Positions 18,046 through 24,870 are shown, numbered from the stretch's first letter. The stretch is 35,052 nucleotides of DNA from Acidithiobacillus sp. (GCF_027322205.1 NZ_DAHVHY010000016.1:1-35052); one strand, 5' to 3'. Program-made: numbers and translations. The notes: generated by a model not told the origin, from the letters alone.

Positions 18046-19443
18046 ATGGGGACCACTATATACAGTCAACTTGCGGGGCAGCGTGCCGTTGTTACTGGCC
18101 GCCCCCTACTGTATTTCGGCGCGAAGCGGACTATCGGGCCATGGGCGGAGCGTTTATGCAGCGAGGGCTGGCAACTAGTGTATGCAGAAGATATCAGTGA
18201 CCTGCAAAAACTCTTGGCCACAGCGGATTTCAAAGTAGGAATCGTCGCTCTAGACCCCCAGGCTATCATTGATAATGGTCGGCGGGTGGAGTCCACCATC
18301 GCCAAGGCGGAGCAGATCCGCTGGATCGCCTTGCTCCCCAGGGAGGCCATGGACCTTCACCCCCTGCGTGAGTTGATCGGCGGCGCATTTTACGACTACC
18401 ACACCCTGCCTATTGACCCCAACCGGTTGCTACTCACCCTGGGGCATGCCTTGGGGATGGCAGAGATTGCCGCCGACGCGCTCCCGCCCGAAGAACGGGA
18501 AGTGCGCAACAATGGCGAAAGTGAAATGGTCGGCACCAGCCCACAGATGCAAAAGGTGTTCAAAGAGATTCGCAAAGTGGCCGGGGTGGTGGCTCCTGTG
18601 CTGATTACCGGTGAAAGTGGCACGGGCAAGGAACTGGCCGCGCAGGCCATCCACGAACGCTCCCCGCAGGCCGCTGGCCCCTTCATTGCCGTGAACTGCG
18701 GGGCATTGCCCGCGAACCTCATCCAGTCCGAGCTCTTCGGCCACGAAAAGGGCTCCTTCACCGGTGCCCACCAGCGCAAAATTGGCCGTATCGAGGTCGC
18801 CTCCGGCGGCACCCTCTTCCTCGATGAAATTGGCGATCTGCCCATGGAGCTCCAGACCAACCTTCTGCGTTTCCTGCAGGAAAAAACCATACAGCGGGTG
18901 GGTGGCCGAGAAGACATTACCGTGGATGTGCGAGTGATTGCCGCCACCCACGTCAATCTGGAAAAGGCCGTTCACGAGGGCTGCTTCCGCGAGGATCTCT
19001 ACTATCGCCTCAATGTCCTGCAGATCAAAATGCCCGCTTTACGCGAACGTATCGGCGATGTGCCCCTGTTGGCCCAATATATCTTCCGCCGCTTCGCCGA
19101 CGAAAAGGGGCGTCGGGTCAAAGGATTCAGCGAAGATGCTCTGCACACCATGAACCACTACGACTGGCCTGGTAATGTCCGCGAGTTGATCAATCGGGTA
19201 CGCAGAGCCATGGTGATGTGTGACAAGTTCTTAATCTCCCCTGTCGACCTGGGACTGGAACGGAGAATAAACTCCCGAAGCGTGGTTACTCTGAGCGAAG
19301 CGCGCGACAAGGCGGAAATAGACACCATCCGCGCCGCGCTCGGCCAAAACCGGGGCAGTGTCTCACTGGCGTCGAGACAACTTGGCATCTCTCGTGTCAC
19401 GCTATATCGTTTTATGGAGAAACACGGGCTTAGCAGAATATAA
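18046..19443 (+). CDS. Sigma54-dependent activator, VpsR/FleQ-like (regulator 1)
   Basis: This 465-residue protein has a divergent receiver-like N-terminal domain (about 20-140, with FYDYHTLPID at 115-124), a AAA+ ATPase domain and a C-terminal Fis-type helix-turn-helix (about 430-462, ASRQLGISRVTLYRFMEKHG). The ATPase has Walker A GESGTGKE (189-196), Walker B LFLDE (257-261) and a sigma54-contact loop GSFTGA (236-241) rather than the standard GAFTGA. VpsR-type regulators control biofilm matrix genes, several in response to c-di-GMP. I prefer the ATG at 18046, preceded by GGGGTGGA, over a TTG at 18010. It is followed after 58 bases by the beta-barrel gene on the same strand. The family is clear; targets are inferred from the sigma54 elements in the window. 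Confidence 0.9.
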   Translation: MGTTIYSQLAGQRAVVTGRPLLYFGAKRTIGPWAERLCSEGWQLVYAEDISDLQKLLATADFKVGIVALDPQAIIDNGRRVESTIAKAEQIRWIALLPREAMDLHPLRELIGGAFYDYHTLPIDPNRLLLTLGHALGMAEIAADALPPEEREVRNNGESEMVGTSPQMQKVFKEIRKVAGVVAPVLITGESGTGKELAAQAIHERSPQAAGPFIAVNCGALPANLIQSELFGHEKGSFTGAHQRKIGRIEVASGGTLFLDEIGDLPMELQTNLLRFLQEKTIQRVGGREDITVDVRVIAATHVNLEKAVHEGCFREDLYYRLNVLQIKMPALRERIGDVPLLAQYIFRRFADEKGRRVKGFSEDALHTMNHYDWPGNVRELINRVRRAMVMCDKFLISPVDLGLERRINSRSVVTLSEARDKAEIDTIRAALGQNRGSVSLASRQLGISRVTLYRFMEKHGLSRI

Positions 19444-19501
19444 TGCCTTTATTATTATGATAAAACGCAGTTAACTATTACCACTAGGGAGAACCACCTT
19501 T

Positions 19502-20554
19502 ATGAAACGACATGACTTGATGCAACCAGCGATTTACGCATCCGCGATACTGGCAGGTGTTTTATGCAGCGCCGGACCCGCCTGGGCCGATAATGCTTCC
19601 TCTAGCGAAGCGCCACCGAGCAAGCCAGTCGGGCAAGCTCCAGCCAAAGAGAATCGTCCACCGGCCGTCGAAACCCTCATCAGCACCACCGGTGTACTTA
19701 CGCCGGCAGGCAAGTTCGTCATTGAGCCCTTTATCCAATACACCCACTCATCATCCAGTATCGCCGCCGTGCAGGGCTTCGTGCTCGCCCAAGTACTGGC
19801 GATTGGCAACATCAACATTCAGCAGTATACCAACGACACCGTCTATACAGGTGTCACCTTCCGCTATGGGGTGAGCAATCGCCTGGAAATGGACCTCAAG
19901 GTGCCTTTCGTTTATGCGCAACAAAACACTTCCGTCTCCAACCTGACCAACAACGGTGTCCAGCAGGCATTCAACAGTACGGGCTCGGGTCTGGGAGACA
20001 TTGAGTTCTCCATGCATTATCAAATTAATCAGGGTGGCAATAATTCGCCCTATTACATTGCCAATTTGCAAGTAAAAAGCATGACCGGCAGTAGTCCCTT
20101 CAGCATGCCCACCTATCAAAGTTATCCGGTCGGCATTCTCGAACAGCAGCCGACGGGTACAGGCTTCTGGGGTGTCCAGCCCAGCCTCACGGTACTCTAT
20201 CCCTCCGACCCGGCCGTTTTTTACGGGAATGTGAGTTACCTCTGGAATATTGGTCACAATGCCGCCGGCACCTATATCAGCCCTGGCAACGCCGTCGGCT
20301 TTGGCTTTGGTGCGGGCCTGTCTCTGAACGACCGCGCGTCGATCAGCCTGGGTTACAACCAAAGCATCGTCAGTCCGCCCGAAGTGGGTGGCGTTACCCC
20401 GCCCCTTGCCACAACCCTGGAGGTAGGTTCTTTTCTGGTGGGTTGGTCTTACACCCTCAATAAAAGCACATCCATCAATCTGAATCTGGCTGTGGGCGCC
20501 ACCCGGCAGGCACCGGACGTGCAACTCACGCTGCGCGTGCCTTACACTTTCTAA
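19502..20554 (+). CDS. Outer-membrane beta-barrel protein, possible FapF-like amyloid exporter
   Basis: This 350-residue precursor has a signal peptide ending at AWA (about residue 29), a proline-rich linker (about 33-55), then a beta-barrel of alternating strands ending in VQLTLRVPYTF with the C-terminal Phe usual for outer-membrane proteins. Motifs such as TTGVLTPAGKFVIEPFIQYT and YGVSNRLEMDLKVPF resemble a family of predicted outer-membrane transporters which I recall from Fap-like loci. In Pseudomonas, FapF is the trimeric pore that secretes amyloid subunits, with a helical plug before the barrel; the linker here is short. It is convergent with the amyloid operon and probably cotranscribed with regulator 1. 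Outer-membrane placement is well supported, FapF equivalence is inference. Confidence 0.75.
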   Translation: MKRHDLMQPAIYASAILAGVLCSAGPAWADNASSSEAPPSKPVGQAPAKENRPPAVETLISTTGVLTPAGKFVIEPFIQYTHSSSSIAAVQGFVLAQVLAIGNINIQQYTNDTVYTGVTFRYGVSNRLEMDLKVPFVYAQQNTSVSNLTNNGVQQAFNSTGSGLGDIEFSMHYQINQGGNNSPYYIANLQVKSMTGSSPFSMPTYQSYPVGILEQQPTGTGFWGVQPSLTVLYPSDPAVFYGNVSYLWNIGHNAAGTYISPGNAVGFGFGAGLSLNDRASISLGYNQSIVSPPEVGGVTPPLATTLEVGSFLVGWSYTLNKSTSINLNLAVGATRQAPDVQLTLRVPYTF

Positions 20555-20583
20555 GGGGGTATGGCGGCGGCCTATCGATGCAT

Positions 20584-20608
20584 GGGAGCCACATGGCTCC
20601 CTGTTTTT
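20584..20608 (+). terminator. Rho-independent terminator after the beta-barrel gene
   Basis: GGGAGCC (20584-20590) and GGCTCCC (20595-20601) form a 7-bp GC-rich stem with loop ACAT, followed by TGTTTTT. It ends the plus-strand regulator/barrel unit 30 bases after its stop codon. Confidence 0.88.
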
Positions 20609-20628
20609 ACCGCCTCCCAGGACAACGG

Positions 20629-21321
20629 TTACAACGTCTTGGCGAAGGCAAAGCCTCCGTATCCGGTACTAGGCAGACCACTGATGTAGTTGACTCCCCC
20701 CTCCCCTTCCACACGCCAGCCATCACCCAGAGCAACAGAGACAAAGGCCCCTACTTGGTGGATGCGATAATTGATCCCACCCTGCAAGACGCCTTCAGGG
20801 CCGAAGCTCAACCATGACACCGGTCTAACCCCTACCCGGAACTGGCTCCAGTAGGCACGCTGGCCAAAGGAATAGCTGGCCATGGTGCCGGCATAAAGCA
20901 TGGGGGTGAAATCGTAGCGCGCCTGAATCTGGGGGGTGAAGGTCACGGTGCCGCCCACCGGACCCCCTGCTCCGAGATCAGAATGGACCGAAAAGTATTG
21001 ATAACCCAAAGCACCCGAGAGGGCCAACTGATAGGCTGTCCCTCCCCACGCATACCCCAAACCACCCTGAACGCCGGGGGCCTTAACGCTCACTGTCCGT
21101 GTGGTGTGGTAATGATAAGCCAAATAGTTGGCAAAGATCGTCCCAAACCAACCAGATCCCAAACGCGCGCCCGCAAAAGGCATGATCGCCCCCAAATAGC
21201 TATAGGAGTTTTCCTGTGCCATCTGCGTGCCTCCCAGTAGCAAGGGTTGGGCCATGGTCGGCTCCACCCCCACCCCCATGCACAGGCCCATCAATACCGC
21301 TATGCCGATCCAATGACGCAT
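20629..21321 (-). CDS. Secreted beta-barrel protein, possibly BcsS-like (cellulose-associated)
   Basis: This 230-residue precursor has a signal peptide (MRHWIGIAVLMGLCMGVGVE to TMAQ) and a Gly- and aromatic-rich beta-strand pattern ending in a Phe-rich C-terminus (GYGGFAFAKTL), as expected of a small outer-membrane barrel. The block YSYLGAIMPFAGARLGSGWF resembles the start of the cellulose biosynthesis BcsS family as I remember it; this is a suggestion, not a firm match. An upstream in-frame start exists, but GAGAGGA before the ATG at 21321 decides for the shorter form. It is the last gene of the amyloid operon and converges on the other barrel gene. If BcsS-like, it would link this operon to the BcsA-like synthase at 28353-30512. 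Confidence 0.65.
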   Translation of the reverse strand: MRHWIGIAVLMGLCMGVGVEPTMAQPLLLGGTQMAQENSYSYLGAIMPFAGARLGSGWFGTIFANYLAYHYHTTRTVSVKAPGVQGGLGYAWGGTAYQLALSGALGYQYFSVHSDLGAGGPVGGTVTFTPQIQARYDFTPMLYAGTMASYSFGQRAYWSQFRVGVRPVSWLSFGPEGVLQGGINYRIHQVGAFVSVALGDGWRVEGEGGVNYISGLPSTGYGGFAFAKTL

Positions 21322-21403
21322 TGCCGTTCCTCTCTTTCTGTTCCTCCTGTAGCACTTGATGCCGGCGCCCCCATCCCCCGATTGCCAGCATACGCCCAGA
21401 GGC

Positions 21404-21826
21404 TCAGTTGCCGCTGAAGGAACCAGATGACTGCACCACGGACGCGGGCAGATTTTGCACATTGGGTAGGATTGGTACTAGCGACTGCGGTGCGCCCAGT
21501 CTGACACCTCCTTGGATATGGCCCCGGGAACTACCACCCGTGCCTTGGGTGTTGGAGGATGTGGCCGACATGGGCAGTTCATCCCAGAGCATGACCACTG
21601 GCATTTGACGGGCAGCGGCTGCCAAGCTGGGTACAGCCATTTCCCCACCCCTGGCTTGCCGCAAAATGGCGTTACTGACGATAGCGCCCCTATCGAAGGC
21701 CGCCAGTTGCATTGCTGGAGAGGTGGTATGGTCACCTGCTGGCTCTGCCGCCATGACGGGCGCCCAGGCCCATATTCCCAACACCACTCCGGCGCCGATC
21801 AGCATCCGTATCATCTTCCGAGACAT
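21404..21826 (-). CDS. Small secreted protein of the amyloid operon
   Basis: This 140-residue product has a clear signal peptide (MSRKMIRMLIGAGVVLGIWA, cleavage after VMA near residue 26). The mature part is Gly-, Ser- and Pro-rich without membrane segments. It contains RQARGG at 56-61, which loosely recalls the double-glycine motif of the next protein upstream. The C-terminal half (GTGGSSRGHIQGGVRLG) looks disordered. AAGGGGG precedes the ATG. I do not recognise a family. It lies between the LRGGF protein and the BcsS-like barrel, so a role in assembling or decorating the fibre or matrix is possible by context only. Confidence 0.7.
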   Translation of the reverse strand: MSRKMIRMLIGAGVVLGIWAWAPVMAAEPAGDHTTSPAMQLAAFDRGAIVSNAILRQARGGEMAVPSLAAAARQMPVVMLWDELPMSATSSNTQGTGGSSRGHIQGGVRLGAPQSLVPILPNVQNLPASVVQSSGSFSGN

Positions 21827-21852
21827 GGCAACCCCCTTCCGTCTTGTCCACC

Positions 21853-22401
21853 TTACGGAACGTTCAAACTCCGAATGTTACCCTGCTGCAGAGCCTGACC
21901 AACCTGGGTCATTTGCTGGGTATGTATCGCGTTGCTGACATCCAGATTGATTACGGTCGCATGCTGGATCACCTGATTGTTGAGGTTGTTCTGCACCACC
22001 GCCAAGGCGCTGGTAGCCTGGTTGAGGAGGCTGCTGGAAACCTGGTTCGCATTCCCCACCTGCACTACCTGCTGTACACCATTTCCCTGTGCCACCACCA
22101 TGGTCTGCTGAACACGGGTATTCTGCGATGCGATGATGCTATTACCGCTAGAGCCGGAGTCGATCCCCGAGCGTGATGCCAGCATTCCGTTGATATAGGT
22201 GGTCATCTCCACACCAAACTTCACCATCATGCCCCCGACATCGAAACCTCCGCGCAATTTTGCCAACTCAGCTACAGGCACCGGCATTCCGAGCACAGGC
22301 ATGACCGACGCACTGGCGGGTCCTGCCATGCTGAGGATGATCACGGCACTCATCAGGGTATGCTGGAAAGACTGTTTCGACTTGCAAGAGAACTCATCCA
22401 T
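21853..22401 (-). CDS. Secreted protein with LRGGF motif, possible amyloid accessory/minor subunit
   Basis: This 182-residue protein has an N-terminal hydrophobic signal region (about 15-32, ending SAS). Residues 46-53 read LAKLRGGF, like the end of a double-glycine leader (L-x2-L-x-GG), and the matching peptidase type is encoded directly upstream. After FDVGGMMVKFGVEMTTYING the sequence is Asn/Gln/Val-rich with amphipathic alternating stretches (SNAIHTQQMTQVGQALQQGN), in keeping with a fibre subunit or nucleator. ATGs lie at 22407 and 22401; GGAGG has better spacing (8 bases) for 22401. It could correspond in role to FapE or FapB of Pseudomonas, but I see no decisive similarity. Confidence 0.75.
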   Translation of the reverse strand: MDEFSCKSKQSFQHTLMSAVIILSMAGPASASVMPVLGMPVPVAELAKLRGGFDVGGMMVKFGVEMTTYINGMLASRSGIDSGSSGNSIIASQNTRVQQTMVVAQGNGVQQVVQVGNANQVSSSLLNQATSALAVVQNNLNNQVIQHATVINLDVSNAIHTQQMTQVGQALQQGNIRSLNVP

Positions 22402-22431
22402 GATCATTTCCTCCGGTTATTTTAAGATGCT

Positions 22432-23145
22432 TCAAAAACTTCCTGCCCGAGGCAGCGTGAGCAGGAAGGAACCCAGCGACGGTTGCTGCTGCATAGCTGC
22501 AGCCAGCGGCGCGCGGGGTACTTTGTCCCATTCGGCAATGCTGTTAAAGGAGGCCTTGGCCAGCTTGATGCCCGGCCCACTGGTAATGACGAAAAGAATC
22601 CCGTTTTTCTTCCACATGGCATCAAAGGATTTCCGAGGGATAAGGCGCAAGCCCAAGGCCGGATCGCCGACCAGCACCTCATCCTGCTCGACCCCTTTCA
22701 CCACCACAAAATGCATGTAGCCGTTAAAATCGATAAGAGCAATCGCTGGCAGATTCACCTTGGCCAGATTGCGCAAAGAAGTCCGGAAGCCGTTGGCCGC
22801 AAAGCCATGGGCGTCCAGATAGCTTTTCATATCAAGGAGGGAGAACCCTTCCTTTTCAATGACCGCTTTGTCACCATGATCCCACATCCACTTAAAGACT
22901 TTCATCTCATCCGTGGGGTCGCCATAGCTATAGGTGAGCAAGGTGGCTACCGCCGCGGATCCACAGCTAAAATCATACTTTTGATGGATCACCGACTGAA
23001 AGTGCATGGCATTCATGCTCTTGACGGGAATATTGAATTGACCGCCAGCGGTGGACAAAAAAGCATCGGCCACGGCCTGCCCCTGACTCAGGACCAGCGT
23101 GACCAATAATGAAGCCATTGCCAACAACCAGCGTTTAGCAGACAT
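22432..23145 (-). CDS. C39-type periplasmic cysteine peptidase, FapD-like
   Basis: This 237-residue precursor has a signal peptide (MSAKRWLLAMASLLVTLVLS, cleavage near AVA at 24-26) and a papain-like C39 fold: Gln55 (oxyanion), Cys61 in QKYDFSCGSAAVATLL, His145 in YMHFVVVKG and Asp161 in GDPALG. All residues of the catalytic set are present. FapD in Pseudomonas is a C39-like protein required for Fap secretion or maturation; stand-alone C39 peptidases of this type cluster with such operons. ABC-transporter C39 domains cut after double glycine, which makes the LRGGF protein encoded next a candidate substrate. The ATG follows GGGAG by six bases. It is the third gene of the operon. Peptidase family is firm, substrate is inference. 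Confidence 0.88.
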   Translation of the reverse strand: MSAKRWLLAMASLLVTLVLSQGQAVADAFLSTAGGQFNIPVKSMNAMHFQSVIHQKYDFSCGSAAVATLLTYSYGDPTDEMKVFKWMWDHGDKAVIEKEGFSLLDMKSYLDAHGFAANGFRTSLRNLAKVNLPAIALIDFNGYMHFVVVKGVEQDEVLVGDPALGLRLIPRKSFDAMWKKNGILFVITSGPGIKLAKASFNSIAEWDKVPRAPLAAAMQQQPSLGSFLLTLPRAGSF

Positions 23146-23157
23146 GACAAACTCCCA

Positions 23158-23517
23158 TCAATGCATGGTCAGATTGATCTGCATCGCATTCTGAATGAGG
23201 ACATTATTACCCGAATTCTGAATGACCGTTACAAAACCGGAGGCATTGCCAAAGGCGCCGCCCTGGATGATGTTGCTGCCGGTAACAACCCCATTACCTA
23301 CCATATTTCCCGCTGAAGTCCCATTCATCACCAAGGTGGACAAGCTCTGATTGGGCAATGCCTTGCCCGCAGAATGTACTAACGCCTGGCTGCCTACGGC
23401 AGTACCCAGCAGGGCCAAACCGGATACGCCATCCATCGGCAAGGTGGCCGCTTGCGCGCCGAATGCCCAGGATAGCAAAATACCCGTCATGAATAAGTGA
23501 CGCATGCGAATGTTCAT
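23158..23517 (-). CDS. Small secreted protein with one amyloid-type repeat
   Basis: This 119-residue precursor has a signal peptide (MNIRMRHLFMTGILLSWAFG, cleavage after AQA near residue 23) and ends in a unit that matches the repeats of the neighbouring large subunit: GAFGNASGFVTVIQNSGNNV then LIQNAMQINL. The shared pattern F-x2-ASG-x8-NSG-x2-x3-L-x-QN-x-x-x-x-V/I suggests a common fold. It could be the minor or nucleating subunit, as FapB is to FapC. GAGGAGAG lies directly before the ATG at 23517; the frame extends upstream but without a better start. Its stop lies 12 bases before the FapD-like gene. Confidence 0.8.
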   Translation of the reverse strand: MNIRMRHLFMTGILLSWAFGAQAATLPMDGVSGLALLGTAVGSQALVHSAGKALPNQSLSTLVMNGTSAGNMVGNGVVTGSNIIQGGAFGNASGFVTVIQNSGNNVLIQNAMQINLTMH

Positions 23518-23592
23518 GATCTCTCTCCTCACATTCTTGGTAAAAATGGGGAATGCCGGAATACTGGCACCCCCCATCTTGCATCGCGTGAC

Positions 23593-24651
23593 TTACCGAT
23601 TGACCTGGATGGAGGTCTGGTTCTGCAACATGCTGTTGGCGCCGGTGTTCTGGTTGAGCGCGATCACACCAGAGGCATGCTGGAAAGCGTTGCCACCGAT
23701 GGTGGCGTTAGCCGCATAGTTCGCCTGGGTGAATGCACACGGATTGCAAGGATTGCCCGTGGCAGATACCTGCAGAGCGTTCCCCGCTACCACACCCCCC
23801 AGCGCGCCAAAGGCGTTGCCGCTGCTGGAACCCACCTGGCTGACCTGTACGTTGGTCTGATTCTGCAGGAGGCTATTGGCGCCGCTGTTCTGGTTGGCCG
23901 AGATGATGCCCGATGCGCTGTTGAAGGTATTGCCATTGATGGTGGCATTGGCATTGTAATTGGTCAGACCATTCTGGCCATACCGGTTGTACCCAGGATC
24001 AGCGGAGATATCGACCGTGTTTCCCAAGACGGCGCCCCCCTGCAAAGAGACCAAATCCACTTTACCGGTAAAGCATTTGCCATCGGCGCAAGGACTCAAT
24101 TCGTTGACCTGCACGTTGGTTTGATTGTCCAGGAGGCTGTTGGCGCCGCTGTTCTGGTTGAGGGAAATGATACCCGATGCGTTGGCAAAGGCATGGTCGC
24201 CCAGATAGGCGTTACCGTCATAGTTGGTCTGGGCACCGTCGGTGCTTACCCCGATCCGGTTTCCATGCACCAAGCCCAGATCTACGCTCTTCATTTTCGC
24301 GTGGATGTCACCACTGACGGCATTCACCTGCACCTGGGTCTGATTTTGCAGCAAGCCGTTGGCACCGCTGTTCTGGTTGGCCGAAGCGACACCGGTCACA
24401 TTCTCAAAGGCCTGACCATTGATGGTGGCATCGGAGCCGATATTGGTCTCGCTGTTGTTCAACCCGTTACCACTGGTCGCAGAGACTGAATTACCGTGAA
24501 CCACGCCCACCTTCACCACGTCGCTATTGGCCTTGGCGGGTTTGGCCGAATGGTGGGGTGGGGGTGGGGGTGGATTCCCGTTGTCCCAAGCAAACGCGGC
24601 ACCAGAAAACGCAAGAGCCAATGCAGAAACTAAAAGTGCTGACTTTTTCAT
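23593..24651 (-). CDS. Secreted four-repeat Asn/Gln/Gly-rich protein, likely major amyloid subunit (FapC-like)
   Basis: This 352-residue precursor starts MKKSALLVSALALAFSGAAF and is probably cleaved after AFA; a His/Pro-rich spacer (27-40, six-plus prolines) follows. Four 35-residue units at 75-109, 148-182, 236-270 and 316-350 share A-x-I-x-G-x2-F-x2-A-S-G-(I/V)-x3-NQN-(S/T)-GAN-x-(L/M)-L-x-NQT-x-(V/I)-QV, separated by linkers that contain V-x-GN and NY. This repeat-and-linker design, Asn/Gln richness and neighbouring C39 peptidase match the logic of Fap fibres. Cys188/Cys193 and a CNPC pair (302-305) lie in the linkers; Pseudomonas Fap subunits also carry a CxxC. GGAGGAAG precedes the ATG. 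First gene of the operon, 110 bases after a sigma54 promoter. Amyloid formation is inference. Confidence 0.85.
   Translation of the reverse strand: MKKSALLVSALALAFSGAAFAWDNGNPPPPPPHHSAKPAKANSDVVKVGVVHGNSVSATSGNGLNNSETNIGSDATINGQAFENVTGVASANQNSGANGLLQNQTQVQVNAVSGDIHAKMKSVDLGLVHGNRIGVSTDGAQTNYDGNAYLGDHAFANASGIISLNQNSGANSLLDNQTNVQVNELSPCADGKCFTGKVDLVSLQGGAVLGNTVDISADPGYNRYGQNGLTNYNANATINGNTFNSASGIISANQNSGANSLLQNQTNVQVSQVGSSSGNAFGALGGVVAGNALQVSATGNPCNPCAFTQANYAANATIGGNAFQHASGVIALNQNTGANSMLQNQTSIQVNR
23602..24429 (-). repeat. Four imperfect 35-codon repeats in the amyloid-subunit gene
   Basis: Units at codons 75-109, 148-182, 236-270 and 316-350 are clear at protein level, with start-to-start spacings of 73, 88 and 80 codons. 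Units 3 and 4 keep NQTNVQV/NQTSIQV endings and unit 1 has NQTQVQV. At DNA level the CAGAACCAGAC-type core recurs but the linkers have diverged, so this is old duplication rather than recent slippage. Confidence 0.9.
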
Positions 24652-24725
24652 GACTTCCTCCAAAAATTCGTGTTCCCAAAAGGTTCCAGAAGGATCTCCT
24701 GATCATCCTGGATCGTCGCTTTAAT

Positions 24726-24752
24726 GCGTCCCCAAAACTTCGGGAGGGACGC
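24726..24752 (-). promoter_or_regulatory. Leader hairpin at the expected 5' end of the amyloid mRNA
   Basis: GCGTCCC (24726-24732) and GGGACGC (24746-24752) form a perfect 7-bp stem with a 13-base loop. The sigma54 promoter predicts a transcript start near 24750-24752, so the hairpin would sit at the very 5' end and could stabilise the mRNA. Confidence 0.45.
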
Positions 24753-24761
24753 CTTTCCAAT

Positions 24762-24777
24762 AGCAATCCCCATGCCA
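24762..24777 (-). promoter_or_regulatory. Sigma54 promoter of the amyloid operon
   Basis: On the minus strand the sequence is TGGCATGGGGATTGCT. It has GG and GC separated by exactly 10 bases and fits the consensus TGGCAC-N5-TTGCW with one change in the -24 element. It lies 110 bases upstream of the first ATG. Confidence 0.82.
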
Positions 24778-24795
24778 TTTTTATAAGTAGTTATG

Positions 24796-24808
24796 TATCA
24801 ATAAGTTA
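24796..24808. promoter_or_regulatory. IHF-consensus match between activator site and sigma54 promoter
   Basis: TATCAATAAGTTA matches WATCAANNNNTTR at every fixed position and is embedded in AT-rich DNA. Its place between the promoter (24762-24777) and the upstream palindromes is the standard one for IHF bending at sigma54 promoters. The same bases also form part of a looser TGT-N11-ACA element (24795-24811), so an activator half-site is an alternative. Confidence 0.6.
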
Positions 24809-24842
24809 CAAATAATTTCCCGAACCGTGACCTATGGCAATC

Positions 24843-24870
24843 TGTAAGGCATCCGCAACAACCATTGCGG
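24843..24870. promoter_or_regulatory. Candidate upstream activator sites of the amyloid promoter
   Basis: Two overlapping elements are seen. TGTAAGGCATCCGCAACA (24843-24860) fits TGT-N12-ACA, centred 88 bp from the -12 GC. CCGCAA-N6-TTGCGG (24853-24870) is a perfect inverted repeat centred 98 bp away. Either could bind a Fis-type activator dimer; which one is real cannot be told from sequence. Confidence 0.5.

Noticed and set aside
23602-24429. CRISPR array
   Set aside because: The repeats are imperfect, in frame and coding, with long unequal spacers and no cas genes.
23497-24489. 330-codon plus-strand open frame opposite the amyloid subunit gene
   Set aside because: It repeats because the real gene on the other strand repeats. 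It has no signal or ribosome site and the minus-strand frame has a clear signal peptide.
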